Of a stretch of DNA of 64,000 nucleotides, positions 55,344-63,570 are shown piece by piece; the stretch's first letter is position 1; the number at the start of each line of letters is the position of its first letter. Source of the stretch: Oscillatoriales cyanobacterium USR001 (GTDB lineage: Bacteria > Cyanobacteriota > Cyanobacteriia > Cyanobacteriales > Microcoleaceae); contig MBRE01000055.1 in the NCBI GenBank assembly GCA_001698425.1, forward strand, positions 1,005-65,004, read 5' to 3'. A program made the position numbers and the translations under genes. Under the pieces are notes generated by a model. The model was not told where the DNA came from and searched no databases. It was given only the letters and a program-made list of their open reading frames with translations.

Positions 55344-58063
55344 AATCTCCCAATTTACAACCAATCAAATCTCCCCAAAGATCGACAATCAAACCATTGT
55401 CAATTCCTTCATTCAACATCCCCAAAAAACTCACAAAAATGTTCTGGCTTGGCGGTTTGCTTTTGACAATTATCGAGCCAGGATCTCATAAAATTGTACT
55501 AGGACAAGCGATCGTACCCGCTAACGACGGCACAGAAACATTCATCACCCCCAACGGTAATCGCTTTGATATCAACGGTGGCAAAAAATCTGCCGATGGC
55601 GCGAATCTTTTCCATAGCTTTCAGCAATTTGGCCTCAATGAAGGTCAAATAGCCAACTTTCTTACTAATCCCTCCATCCAAAATATACTCGGTCGCGTTG
55701 TTGGCGGCAATCCTTCCGTAATTAACGGTTTAATTACAGTGACAGGCGGCAATTCTAATCTATTCTTAATGAACCCTTCTGGTATCATCTTTGGTGCTAA
55801 TGCCCAATTGAATGTACCAGCAGATTTTAGTGCCACAACTGCTACTGGTATTGGCTTTAATTCTGGCTGGTTTAGCGCTGGCGGACCCAATGATTACTCT
55901 TCTTTAATAGGAACACCAAGTCTTTTTGCCTTTTCCATAAAACCGTCAGGAAATATAGTTAATAATGGAATTTTAGCAGTAGCACCAGGTCAAACCTTAA
56001 GACTTATGAGTCCTATTACTATTAATAATGGACAATTAGAAGCTCCAGGCGGCAACATAATTACTACCATTTTGCTAGATAAAAATGTTCTTCGTATTAG
56101 CCAACCCGGACATTTGTTAAACTTAGAAATTCCCGTCAAACAAAAATCTGCTTTATCTCCTAATCCCAATTTTCTCAAGCCAGAAGAGTTACCAGAATTG
56201 CTGACTGGTGGCAGCGATCGAAACGCCACAAATATTATTGTTAATAGTAACGGCCAATTGGTACTTACCAGACCAAATAATCCCGAAACTCCTGGCAATA
56301 CTCTTTCCCCATCAATTTTAGCCCTTTCATCTGCCATCCCAGGCGCAGTAAAAACAGCAATAGAAAATAACTTCAATCTATCACTTCCACCATTAGAGAA
56401 CAATATTAACACTTCAATTCCTTTACCACTTCCACCATTGTCAAATGAGAACAACACTGTAATTCCTTTACCACTTCCACCATCGGGTAAATCGAATAAC
56501 AATATTAACGCTTCAATTTCTGCACCAATGCCATTATTATCAAACGATAAATTGCCAATAATTTCTGGCAATTTAGAGCCTCTAAAAATACAGCCTTTTC
56601 CATCTCTTCCTGGCAATACTCAGAATTTAATTCAACCACCCATGCCATCGCAAATACTGTCATTTAATCCTAACAATCTTGACCCCAAAATGATGCCAAG
56701 TGGAACACCTGGGAGAGCGATGATTCCTCCTAATGGCGATTTGACAATGCACCGCTTCGACTTTCGCCCTCCACCCGAAAGTGGTGAAACTATTAGAACT
56801 GCTCCTCAGAATAACAACTCTGTACGTCCAGTGAATGCTATTGTAGCAGAAACGCCGATTGTTTTGAGCCGAGAAATACAATTTTTCGATAAATTTGGGG
56901 ATAATATTCTTAATGCGAAAGTTACGCCACAAACTATTCGAGAAACCTTGGGAAAAATTACGGATCAAACTGGAAACCATTCGGCAATTATCTATGTAAC
57001 TGCCTTTGCCGATCAATTAGAGCTAGTATTGTTTACCCCAACAGGGACACCAATTCGTAAAACAGTACCAGAAGCTACGCGCCAAAAACTGTTAGTAATA
57101 GCTAGAGAATTTCGCTCAGAAATTACTAATCCCAGAAGAATTAACACTAATAACTATTTAGACTCAGCACAGCAACTTTATAAATGGCTAATTTTGCCTT
57201 TAGAAGAAACCCTAGAAGCTGAGGGAATTAATACTCTATTATTTTCAATGGATGGCGGATTACGCTCCCTTCCTTTGGCAGCTTTACACGATGGCAAACA
57301 GTTTTTAATTGAAAAGTATAGCTTTAGTTTGATTCCGAGTATTAGCTTGACTGATACCCGCTATCAATCCCTACAAAATGCTTCGGTTTTGGCAATGGGA
57401 GCCTCGCAATTTAAAGATTTAAGTCCTTTGCCAGCCGTACCTGTAGAATTATCTACAATTGTGGGTAATTTGTGGCCGGGAAAAGCTTTTCTTAATCAAG
57501 AGTTTACTGTTGAAAATCTGAAATTACAGCGTCATAAACAGCCTTATCAAATTATTCATTTAGCAACTCATGGAGAATTTAATCCGGGTGCTGCTGCTAA
57601 TTCTTATATTCAATTATGGGATACAAAATTGCAGTTAGATCAATTGCGGCAGTTAGGCTGGAATGATCCTCCTGTAGAATTGTTAGTGTTAAGTTCTTGT
57701 CGTACAGCATTGGGAGATGAAGAAACAGAGTTAGGTTTTGCAGGTTTAGCTTTTCAAGCAGGGGTAAAGTCGGCGTTAGCTAGTTTGTGGTATGTATCAG
57801 ATCAAGGAACTTTGGCTTTGATGAGTGAGTTTTATCATCAGTTAAAAGTAGCGCCGATTAAGGCTGAAGCTTTAAGACAGGCACAAATTGCCATGATTAA
57901 AGATCGAGTGCGTATTGATGCTGGAATTTTGAGTTATATTTCTCCCTCGGCTGAAGTTAGGGGTAATGTGACTTTGCCTTCTGAATTGATTGGCAAGGAA
58001 AATCCCAAGTTAACTCATCCCTATTATTGGTCAGCTTTTATGATGATTGGTAGTCCTTGGTAA
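55340..58063 (+). CDS. Secreted FHA/TPS-domain protein with C-terminal CHAT protease, 907 aa
   Basis: A short relative of the minus-strand protein at 3839. After the signal peptide the TPS domain shows DGTETFITPNGNRFDINGG, VVGGNPSVINGLITVTGGNSNLFLMNPSGIIFG. The beta-helix is almost absent and is replaced by a Pro/Asn/Ser-rich linker (~residues 330-480). The CHAT domain follows, with HLATHGEF (His) and LSSCRTALGDEETELGFAG (Cys), ending YYWSAFMMIGSPW. It starts on the ATGA overlap with the cyclase stop, so the two are one translational unit. The 7-bp repeats begin at its stop codon. Confidence 0.9.
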   Translation: MKSPNLQPIKSPQRSTIKPLSIPSFNIPKKLTKMFWLGGLLLTIIEPGSHKIVLGQAIVPANDGTETFITPNGNRFDINGGKKSADGANLFHSFQQFGLNEGQIANFLTNPSIQNILGRVVGGNPSVINGLITVTGGNSNLFLMNPSGIIFGANAQLNVPADFSATTATGIGFNSGWFSAGGPNDYSSLIGTPSLFAFSIKPSGNIVNNGILAVAPGQTLRLMSPITINNGQLEAPGGNIITTILLDKNVLRISQPGHLLNLEIPVKQKSALSPNPNFLKPEELPELLTGGSDRNATNIIVNSNGQLVLTRPNNPETPGNTLSPSILALSSAIPGAVKTAIENNFNLSLPPLENNINTSIPLPLPPLSNENNTVIPLPLPPSGKSNNNINASISAPMPLLSNDKLPIISGNLEPLKIQPFPSLPGNTQNLIQPPMPSQILSFNPNNLDPKMMPSGTPGRAMIPPNGDLTMHRFDFRPPPESGETIRTAPQNNNSVRPVNAIVAETPIVLSREIQFFDKFGDNILNAKVTPQTIRETLGKITDQTGNHSAIIYVTAFADQLELVLFTPTGTPIRKTVPEATRQKLLVIAREFRSEITNPRRINTNNYLDSAQQLYKWLILPLEETLEAEGINTLLFSMDGGLRSLPLAALHDGKQFLIEKYSFSLIPSISLTDTRYQSLQNASVLAMGASQFKDLSPLPAVPVELSTIVGNLWPGKAFLNQEFTVENLKLQRHKQPYQIIHLATHGEFNPGAAANSYIQLWDTKLQLDQLRQLGWNDPPVELLVLSSCRTALGDEETELGFAGLAFQAGVKSALASLWYVSDQGTLALMSEFYHQLKVAPIKAEALRQAQIAMIKDRVRIDAGILSYISPSAEVRGNVTLPSELIGKENPKLTHPYYWSAFMMIGSPW

Positions 58064-58122
58064 CAGTTAACAGTTAACAGTTAACAGTTAACAGTTAACA
58101 GTTAACAGTTAACAGTTAACAG
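58061..58122 (+). repeat. TAACAGT heptanucleotide tandem repeat, about 9 copies
   Basis: The repeat starts in the stop codon (TAA) of the FHA-CHAT gene and runs 62 bases without interruption. Heptamer microsatellites of this kind vary in copy number in filamentous cyanobacteria. Confidence 0.95.
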
Positions 58123-58126
58123 ACGC

Positions 58127-58194
58127 AAAAAACCCGGTTTCTGACCAAAATCATCGCTTTTTTCGAGAAATATTGACACAGAAACCGGGTTTTT
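58127..58194. terminator. AAAAACCCGGTTTCTG hairpin, bidirectional terminator
   Basis: AAAAACCCGGTTTCTG at 58128 pairs exactly with CAGAAACCGGGTTTTT at 58179. T-runs follow in both directions and the neighbouring genes converge on it. The loop is 35 bases. This sequence is a known cyanobacterial repeat type. Confidence 0.7.
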
Positions 58195-58217
58195 GACCCC
58201 CGTGCGTAAGTCGTGTT

Positions 58218-59084
58218 TCAAGGCACAAAAACCGCTAAAGCTTTGGGAATAACTCGGAATATCGCAGGCGTATGAGTTGTGATTTCACCATCAGTATTGA
58301 TCCGGTGACGTTTAACACTACGCACCTCAATTTCTTCACCATACAGAGCACGCACTCCTGGCCAACTAGCATGATTTCCTTGCCTCATAGCTGGTAACAA
58401 AGCAATAATCTGCCACCAATGTTTAGTTTCCAAACTATACAAATCTAACCGCTGATCATCAATAGTTGCATCCTCAGCTACCGTCATTCCGCCGCCATAA
58501 TAGCGACCGTTTCCTATCGCAATTTGAATCGTTTTCACCTGAATTGATTGGTTATTAACGCGAATTTCGGCTCGAAAAGGTCGCGATTGCCAAACTACCT
58601 GTAACGCAGTAGCCGCATAAGCTAAAATTCCCCAACGACGCTTTACTTCCTTCGTTAAGAGTTGCGTAATTTGCACGCTTAACCCCAAACTCGCTACATT
58701 AAAAAAATGCTTTCCATTCACCCAACCCAAATCAATCCGACGAATTTTACCTGTGGCAATCACTTGACAAGCTTCGCGTAAAGATGTAGGAATTCCTAGA
58801 GTACGAGCTAAATCATTAGCAGTTCCCATCGGCAAAATTCCTAATGGCAACTGACTGTCAATTAAACCTTCTATCGTTGCGTTAAGAGTCCCATCACCGC
58901 CGCCGATTATTACTAAATCTACTTGATTTTTGTAGCGCCGGATTGTATCAGATATCTGGTGGGAGTGATCTGTGGATTCTTCGATCAATTCAAACCCTAG
59001 TGCTTGCAATTCTACAGTAGCTTGAGAGAATAACTTTTTTCCACTTCTGGCGTGTTGATTGACTAAGATCAGGGCTTTTTTCAT
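58218..59084 (-). CDS. Diacylglycerol kinase-family lipid kinase (YegS-like), 288 aa
   Basis: MKKALILVNQHARSGKKLFSQA is the typical start, so initiation is put at 59084 rather than 59114. The nucleotide-binding motif GGGDGTLNATIEGL (residues ~61-74) and LGILPMGTANDLARTLGIP are diagnostic of the DAGK catalytic domain. The C-terminal part (YYGGGMTVAEDATIDDQRLDLYSLE) matches the beta-sandwich domain. It phosphorylates a membrane lipid; the exact lipid is unknown. Minus strand, alone. Confidence 0.9.
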   Translation of the reverse strand: MKKALILVNQHARSGKKLFSQATVELQALGFELIEESTDHSHQISDTIRRYKNQVDLVIIGGGDGTLNATIEGLIDSQLPLGILPMGTANDLARTLGIPTSLREACQVIATGKIRRIDLGWVNGKHFFNVASLGLSVQITQLLTKEVKRRWGILAYAATALQVVWQSRPFRAEIRVNNQSIQVKTIQIAIGNGRYYGGGMTVAEDATIDDQRLDLYSLETKHWWQIIALLPAMRQGNHASWPGVRALYGEEIEVRSVKRHRINTDGEITTHTPAIFRVIPKALAVFVP

Positions 59085-59281
59085 AAAAGTTAGGAGTTGG
59101 AGGTTAGACATCAAACAAAACTAAGAACTTTTTTCAGGTATAATTTATGAAGAAAATTCAGGGAAAGTCTGGCAAAGCCAGATTATGGTAGATATTCTAA
59201 ATAACCTAACTACCATTGTCTACCTTATATGTGTTAGAGGCATCGTCAGACATAAACATTTTAGAAGTAACAATATATCCC

Positions 59282-60226
59282 ATGACAAAACCTCAGATTT
59301 CTGCCATCATCTGCACTCACAATCGAGACAGCTATTTGGGTGCAGCCATCGACAGCTTACTAACACAAGAATTTGCCGACTTTGAAATATTAGTAGTAGA
59401 TAATGGCTCTAGCGATCGCACCCGCTCTATTATAGAATCTCGACTCTCTCATCCCCACCTCAAATACATTTGGGAACCCACCATCGGCCTATCCGTAGCC
59501 CGCAATACAGGCGCTTCCACAGCAAAGGCAGAAATTTTAGCTTATCTTGATGACGATGCGATCGCCAGCCCCCAATGGCTTCGCATCCTCCACAGCGCCT
59601 ATCAAAACAACCAAAAACTCGCGATCGCCGGCGGTAAAGTCACCCTCCTCTGGCCAGAAAACCTTCAACCCCCAAAATGGCTATCCGACAACCTCGCCAG
59701 CAACCTGGGAGCCTACGACCTCGGCAATTCACCGATTAACATCAACACACCAGGACTTACCCCTAGAGGCTTAAATTATTCAATTAGACGTAGCTTTTTG
59801 GAGCAAATAGGCGGCTTCGACACCAACTTGGGCAGAATCGGCAAAAAACTCCTTTCCAACGAAGAACTCCACGTCACAGAACAAGCCTTACAACAAGGAT
59901 GGCAAATCGCCTACCTCCCCGAAGCCCTCGTCGCCCACAACGTCGCGCCAGAACGCATCAACACCACCTGGTTCCTAGAGCGCGGTTGGTGGCAAGGCAT
60001 CAGCGAATGTCACTGTCAACAACTCAAAGGTAAAATTGGCATCAGCCAACTATTGGAAGGAAGCGAACGATTGGCGCGAGGGGCCTACAAAACCCTCAAA
60101 TACATCGCACAGCCAGCCCAACGCTTTGAAAACTTCGTTTACGCCTACGGTCAAATTGGTTACTTGAGTACAGCAATCCACCATATCTTATTTCCACCAA
60201 AAATTACCGAGAAGCGCAGGTTATAG
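59282..60226 (+). CDS. Family 2 glycosyltransferase, 314 aa
   Basis: GT-A fold transferase: SAIICTHNRDSYLGAAIDSLLTQEFADFEILVVDNGSSDRT at the N-terminus, then AYLDDDAIASPQWL with the DXD metal motif, and the acceptor-side GFDTNLGRIGKKLLSNEELHVTEQALQQG. Start at 59282 (MTKPQISAI); the frame from 59216 lacks coding character. No membrane helix is evident. Two glycosyltransferase genes in a row suggest surface polysaccharide or glycolipid synthesis. Confidence 0.88.
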   Translation: MTKPQISAIICTHNRDSYLGAAIDSLLTQEFADFEILVVDNGSSDRTRSIIESRLSHPHLKYIWEPTIGLSVARNTGASTAKAEILAYLDDDAIASPQWLRILHSAYQNNQKLAIAGGKVTLLWPENLQPPKWLSDNLASNLGAYDLGNSPININTPGLTPRGLNYSIRRSFLEQIGGFDTNLGRIGKKLLSNEELHVTEQALQQGWQIAYLPEALVAHNVAPERINTTWFLERGWWQGISECHCQQLKGKIGISQLLEGSERLARGAYKTLKYIAQPAQRFENFVYAYGQIGYLSTAIHHILFPPKITEKRRL

Positions 60227-60291
60227 GTAACAATTAAAGGGCTTATTTTTTGTGTCATCATTCTACAGCCTTCAGGTTCAAACACTCAACC

Positions 60292-61197
60292 ATGACCTCA
60301 ACTTCATCCAAAATTCCGGTTTCCGTTCTCATCCCGGCCAAAGACGAAGAAGTTAATCTCCCTGCGTGTTTAGATAGTCTTAGCAGGGCAGATGAAATAT
60401 TTGTGGTGGATTCCCAAAGTAGCGATCGCACCGTAGAAATCGCTAATAATTACGAAGTAAAAGTAGTACAATTCTACTTTAATCACCATTGGCCAAAAAA
60501 GAAAAATTGGTCCTTAGAAAATCTCCCTTTCCGCAACGAATGGGTATTAATTGTCGATTGCGACGAACGCATTCCCCCTGAACTTTGGGAAGAAATTGCC
60601 GAAGTTATCAAAGACCCCAACTTTGATGGCTACTATCTCAATCGCAAAGTCTTATTTTTAGATACTTGGATTCGACATGGTGGCAAATATCCCGACTGGA
60701 ATTTACGTTTATTTAAGCATAAAAAAGGCCGCTACGAAAATTTAGGAACTGAAACTGTTCCGAACACGGGGGATAATGAAGTCCACGAGCACGTTATTTT
60801 ATCTGGTCAAGTTAGTTACTTAAAAAATGATATGCTGCATGAGGACTTTCGCAACTTATTTCACTGGATAGAACGGCATAATCGTTATTCTAATTGGGAA
60901 GCTCGCGTTTATTATAACCTACTTTCCGGTCAAGATGACAACGGTACAATTGGTGCTAATTTATTTGGTGATGCCGTACAGCGCAAGCGATTTCTTAAAA
61001 AGGTGTGGGTGTGGCTACCCTGTAAACCAACTCTCAGATTTTTAATATTTTATGTTTTTCAATTGGGATTTTTAGATGGCAAAGCTGGTTATATTTACGC
61101 CAGATTATTGAGTCAATATGAATATCAAATTACTGCCAAATTATATGAATTACGTTATTGCCAGGGCCAGTTAAACAAAAGTAAAAAAACAATTTAG
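60292..61197 (+). CDS. Family 2 glycosyltransferase (WaaE/KdtX-like), 301 aa
   Basis: IPVSVLIPAKDEEVNLPACLDSLSRADEIFVVDSQSSDRTVEIANNYEVKVVQF is the nucleotide-sugar domain; WVLIVDCDERIPPELWEEI carries the DXD-like motif. The H/W-rich part (HHWPKKKNWSLENL, LHEDFRNLFHWIERHNRYSNWEAR) and FLDGKAGYIYARL tail match lipopolysaccharide-core-type members. Start at 60292 (MTSTSSKIP), 65 bases after the previous gene. Same operon as the upstream transferase is likely. Confidence 0.88.
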   Translation: MTSTSSKIPVSVLIPAKDEEVNLPACLDSLSRADEIFVVDSQSSDRTVEIANNYEVKVVQFYFNHHWPKKKNWSLENLPFRNEWVLIVDCDERIPPELWEEIAEVIKDPNFDGYYLNRKVLFLDTWIRHGGKYPDWNLRLFKHKKGRYENLGTETVPNTGDNEVHEHVILSGQVSYLKNDMLHEDFRNLFHWIERHNRYSNWEARVYYNLLSGQDDNGTIGANLFGDAVQRKRFLKKVWVWLPCKPTLRFLIFYVFQLGFLDGKAGYIYARLLSQYEYQITAKLYELRYCQGQLNKSKKTI

Positions 61198-61327
61198 AAC
61201 AGTATTATATAATACAATATATCTCTATAGCACGTCTAATATTAATTAAAAATTAAAATGCAAAATTAAAAATGAGGAATTAAATTTTTAATTCCTAATT
61301 CCTGGGGGGCGAGGGTATTTTTGTACC

Positions 61328-62827
61328 TCAAACATCTGCAATTAGCCGAATTTTCCTTAAAATAAAGGTTAAGACTGTTTCTTCTTTAGCAATGATATCT
61401 GCTGTGACTTCCATGCCTGTTTGCAGGGGATACTGTTGTTTTTCTCTCACAAGATATGTTTTTTCGGCTTCAATTTTTACCTGGTAATAACCAGTGGATT
61501 TGTCACCATTGGCAGGTGCGATCGCATCGGGAGAAATTTCTCTAACAGCGCCTTTGAGAGTGCCGTAATCGGGGTAGGGATAAGCTGAAATCCGCAGTTG
61601 CACTTTACCTTGCTGACAGCTTTCAACCTTCGCCTCTTGGCAAATTTGGACTTTGCTGATGTCTTGGGTAGCAACGCGGGTGACGATCGCGATGGGAGTG
61701 CGATCGGGGGCGATTTGCGCGATCGCATCTCCCAATCGTACTACCTGGCCGGGATTTCGCAACTCCAGCTTTAACACAGTGCCGTTTACCGTTGCCCGGA
61801 TCGCAGTTTGAGTTAAATCTGCTTCAATTTGTCGGATTTGGGAGCGATCGCGCTGCTGCTGCTTGCTAATTTCCACCCGCTGCTGAATTAGCGCTTCTCG
61901 TTCCCGATTAAGTGCTGCTAAGGTTGCTTCCCCAGTGGCTTTTTCCGCCGCCATCCGCTGCTGTGCGATCGCCACTTCTGCACTGCTGGGGTTGAGAGCA
62001 GTTTTTGTCCGCTGCAACCGCGCCGCCACCGCTTCCATAACTTGCTGCTGTCGCAAAATCGCTTGTTTTTGCGCTTCAATGGCTCCTTTCTGTGCCGCTA
62101 CTGCCTGTGCTTGCTGCTCTACCGCTAATTTTGCCTCCTCAAACTGATCCTGAGAAAGCGCCCCAGTTTCCGCGATCGGCTCGTAGCGATCGCGCTTCGA
62201 TACCGCTGTCTTTAAAGCCGCCTCCACCGATTTTAAATTTGCCTCCCCTGACTTTAAATCTGCTTGAAATCTTTGCAATTCCTTCTGCTCCGATCTCAAA
62301 TTGGCTTCAGCTTCCTCAACTTCTGCCACACTATTTTCCTGCCGATCTTCATGCTCCCGCTGACTGCGTTTCAATTCAGCCAAAGCTGAAGCAACTGTGC
62401 GATTCATGCGGTCAGTTTCCGCAATTTTTTGCCGTTCTAAAGCGAGGATTTGAGCATCAAATTGAGCAAATTGTCGCTGTAGTTGCTGAAGATTTCCCTG
62501 TAACTGCTTTTTCTCATTTTGCAGCCGCAAATCTTCCACAATAGCAATGATATCCCCCTTGTTTACCCTTTGATTTTCTTTAACTTTAATACTTCCGATC
62601 GTCCCCTCGCTTGATGCTTGTACAATTCGGATTTCTCCTGTTGGTCTAACTGTGGCAGGTGCTCTCACTGTCACATTATATTTGAGTGTGGCTGCCAAAA
62701 CCAAAGCAATCCCGACAGCGGTCGCTTGTAGCAATCCTCCTAGCACCATCCAAGGATTAATTGGAGGCAAAAATTCTTCGCTATAAACCGTAGGTAAAAA
62801 AGCTTCGTTTGAGTCGTTTAATTTCAT
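61328..62827 (-). CDS. HlyD-family secretion adaptor, 499 aa
   Basis: The periplasmic adaptor of an ABC-type exporter. One N-terminal membrane helix (WMVLGGLLQATAVGIALVLAA, ~26-47), a lipoyl-like half (YNVTVRAPATVRPTGEIRIVQASSEGTIGSIKVKENQRVNKGDIIAIV), a long coiled coil (~105-330), then the second lipoyl half (IRATVNGTVLKLELRNPGQVVRLGDAIAQIAP) and beta-barrel. Bacteriocin exporters use such adaptors with peptidase-containing ABC proteins; none is seen nearby. It lies 148 bases after the lanthipeptide precursor on the same strand, so joint expression is likely. Confidence 0.9.
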   Translation of the reverse strand: MKLNDSNEAFLPTVYSEEFLPPINPWMVLGGLLQATAVGIALVLAATLKYNVTVRAPATVRPTGEIRIVQASSEGTIGSIKVKENQRVNKGDIIAIVEDLRLQNEKKQLQGNLQQLQRQFAQFDAQILALERQKIAETDRMNRTVASALAELKRSQREHEDRQENSVAEVEEAEANLRSEQKELQRFQADLKSGEANLKSVEAALKTAVSKRDRYEPIAETGALSQDQFEEAKLAVEQQAQAVAAQKGAIEAQKQAILRQQQVMEAVAARLQRTKTALNPSSAEVAIAQQRMAAEKATGEATLAALNREREALIQQRVEISKQQQRDRSQIRQIEADLTQTAIRATVNGTVLKLELRNPGQVVRLGDAIAQIAPDRTPIAIVTRVATQDISKVQICQEAKVESCQQGKVQLRISAYPYPDYGTLKGAVREISPDAIAPANGDKSTGYYQVKIEAEKTYLVREKQQYPLQTGMEVTADIIAKEETVLTFILRKIRLIADV

Positions 62828-62975
62828 TAAAACCGGAATTAATTCCTAAAATAATTGATTTTATTGCTAAGATTAATGACCCAGAAAAGATATCGCGAAT
62901 ACTTTCTGGATCTACTGTCTATCAATTACAGACTTTTGAGGATATCCCGATTCAACTAGCCCTAAAAATCCCTAC

Positions 62976-63203
62976 TTATGCCAGCAGAGTTGAGCTTTCT
63001 TCTGCCACGCCATACCAGTGATGCCAAGGCATACTGCACTGGCTGCTACCGCAGGTACAACCTCCAGAAACAGAGGACATATCTTCATCGGTAAGTTCGA
63101 TTAAACCGGCTGGATTTTCTGGCAGTTGTGCCTTTTCTTCAGCGCTTAAACTGTCCAGATAGTCTTCATCTTTCCAAGCGCGGATGATGTTTTCGTTCAA
63201 CAT
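62976..63203 (-). CDS. Mersacidin/lichenicidin-type lanthipeptide precursor, 75 aa
   Basis: MLNENIIRAWKDEDYLDSLSAEEKAQLPENPAGLIELTDEDMSSVSGG is the leader: ENIIRAWKDxxY, LPENPAG and the double-Gly end are the marks of type 2 lanthipeptide leaders. A LanM-type enzyme (not in the window) would be expected to modify the 27-residue core (49-75), which begins CTCGSSQC: Cys 49, 51 and 56, with T50, S53, S54, S57, S70, S71 and T72 as dehydration sites, plus HHWY (61-64). The start is 63203; 63272 would extend through non-coding sequence. A Fur box lies about 70 bases upstream. Confidence 0.85.
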   Translation of the reverse strand: MLNENIIRAWKDEDYLDSLSAEEKAQLPENPAGLIELTDEDMSSVSGGCTCGSSQCSMPWHHWYGVAEESSTLLA

Positions 63204-63271
63204 GATGCACCAGTCCTTATGGGTACAAGAATTTATAGAGAGGTTATTCCCTATAGGTTGATTATACTGCA

Positions 63272-63290
63272 TGGAATGATAATCATTATC
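63272..63290. promoter_or_regulatory. Fur box upstream of the lanthipeptide gene
   Basis: GAATGATAATCATTATC is 16 of 19 positions identical to the Fur consensus (GATAATGATAATCATTATC), on the promoter side of the minus-strand lanthipeptide gene. Expression should rise when iron is scarce. Confidence 0.75.
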
Positions 63291-63379
63291 ATACTATTGA
63301 TTATTTTTTATTGATTTTATAGTTATTTTTATAATTACAGCTTATGATATTCCGATTTTAGCCGCGTATTGAAGAGCTT

Positions 63380-63496
63380 ATACCAATTCTTAAAGCTATG
63401 ACTACAAATCTCTACCCCCCGGCTTCGCCGTCCCCCCTTGCCAAGGGGGGACTACAGGGGGGTCAAATCTGTAGCTGTAGATCGAGGAATTGGTAT
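63380..63496. repeat. 117-bp hairpin element between two Fur boxes
   Basis: Perfect 10-bp terminal inverted repeats ATACCAATTC/GAATTGGTAT enclose inner arms ACTACAAATCTCTACCCCCC/GGGGGGTCAAATCTGTAG and a core CCCCCCTTGCC/AAGGGGGG. MITE-like, no coding capacity. The core resembles the repeat at the left edge of the window. Confidence 0.8.
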
Positions 63497-63529
63497 TAGA
63501 ACTGTAAGCGATCGCGATCGAACCTGGAT

Positions 63530-63548
63530 TATAATGATAATCATTATC
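63530..63548. promoter_or_regulatory. Fur box upstream of the FAD enzyme
   Basis: TATAATGATAATCATTATC matches the 19-bp Fur consensus at 18 positions. It ends 22 bases before the ATG at 63571. Confidence 0.85.
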
Positions 63549-63570
63549 ACAATCAAAACCAGAATTTTCT

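Noticed and set aside
62809-63021. Plus-strand 70-aa frame (MSRLISLKPELIPK) between HlyD and the lanthipeptide gene
   Set aside because: It overlaps the ends of two well-supported minus-strand genes, has no ribosome site and no recognised family. It remains a weak possibility.
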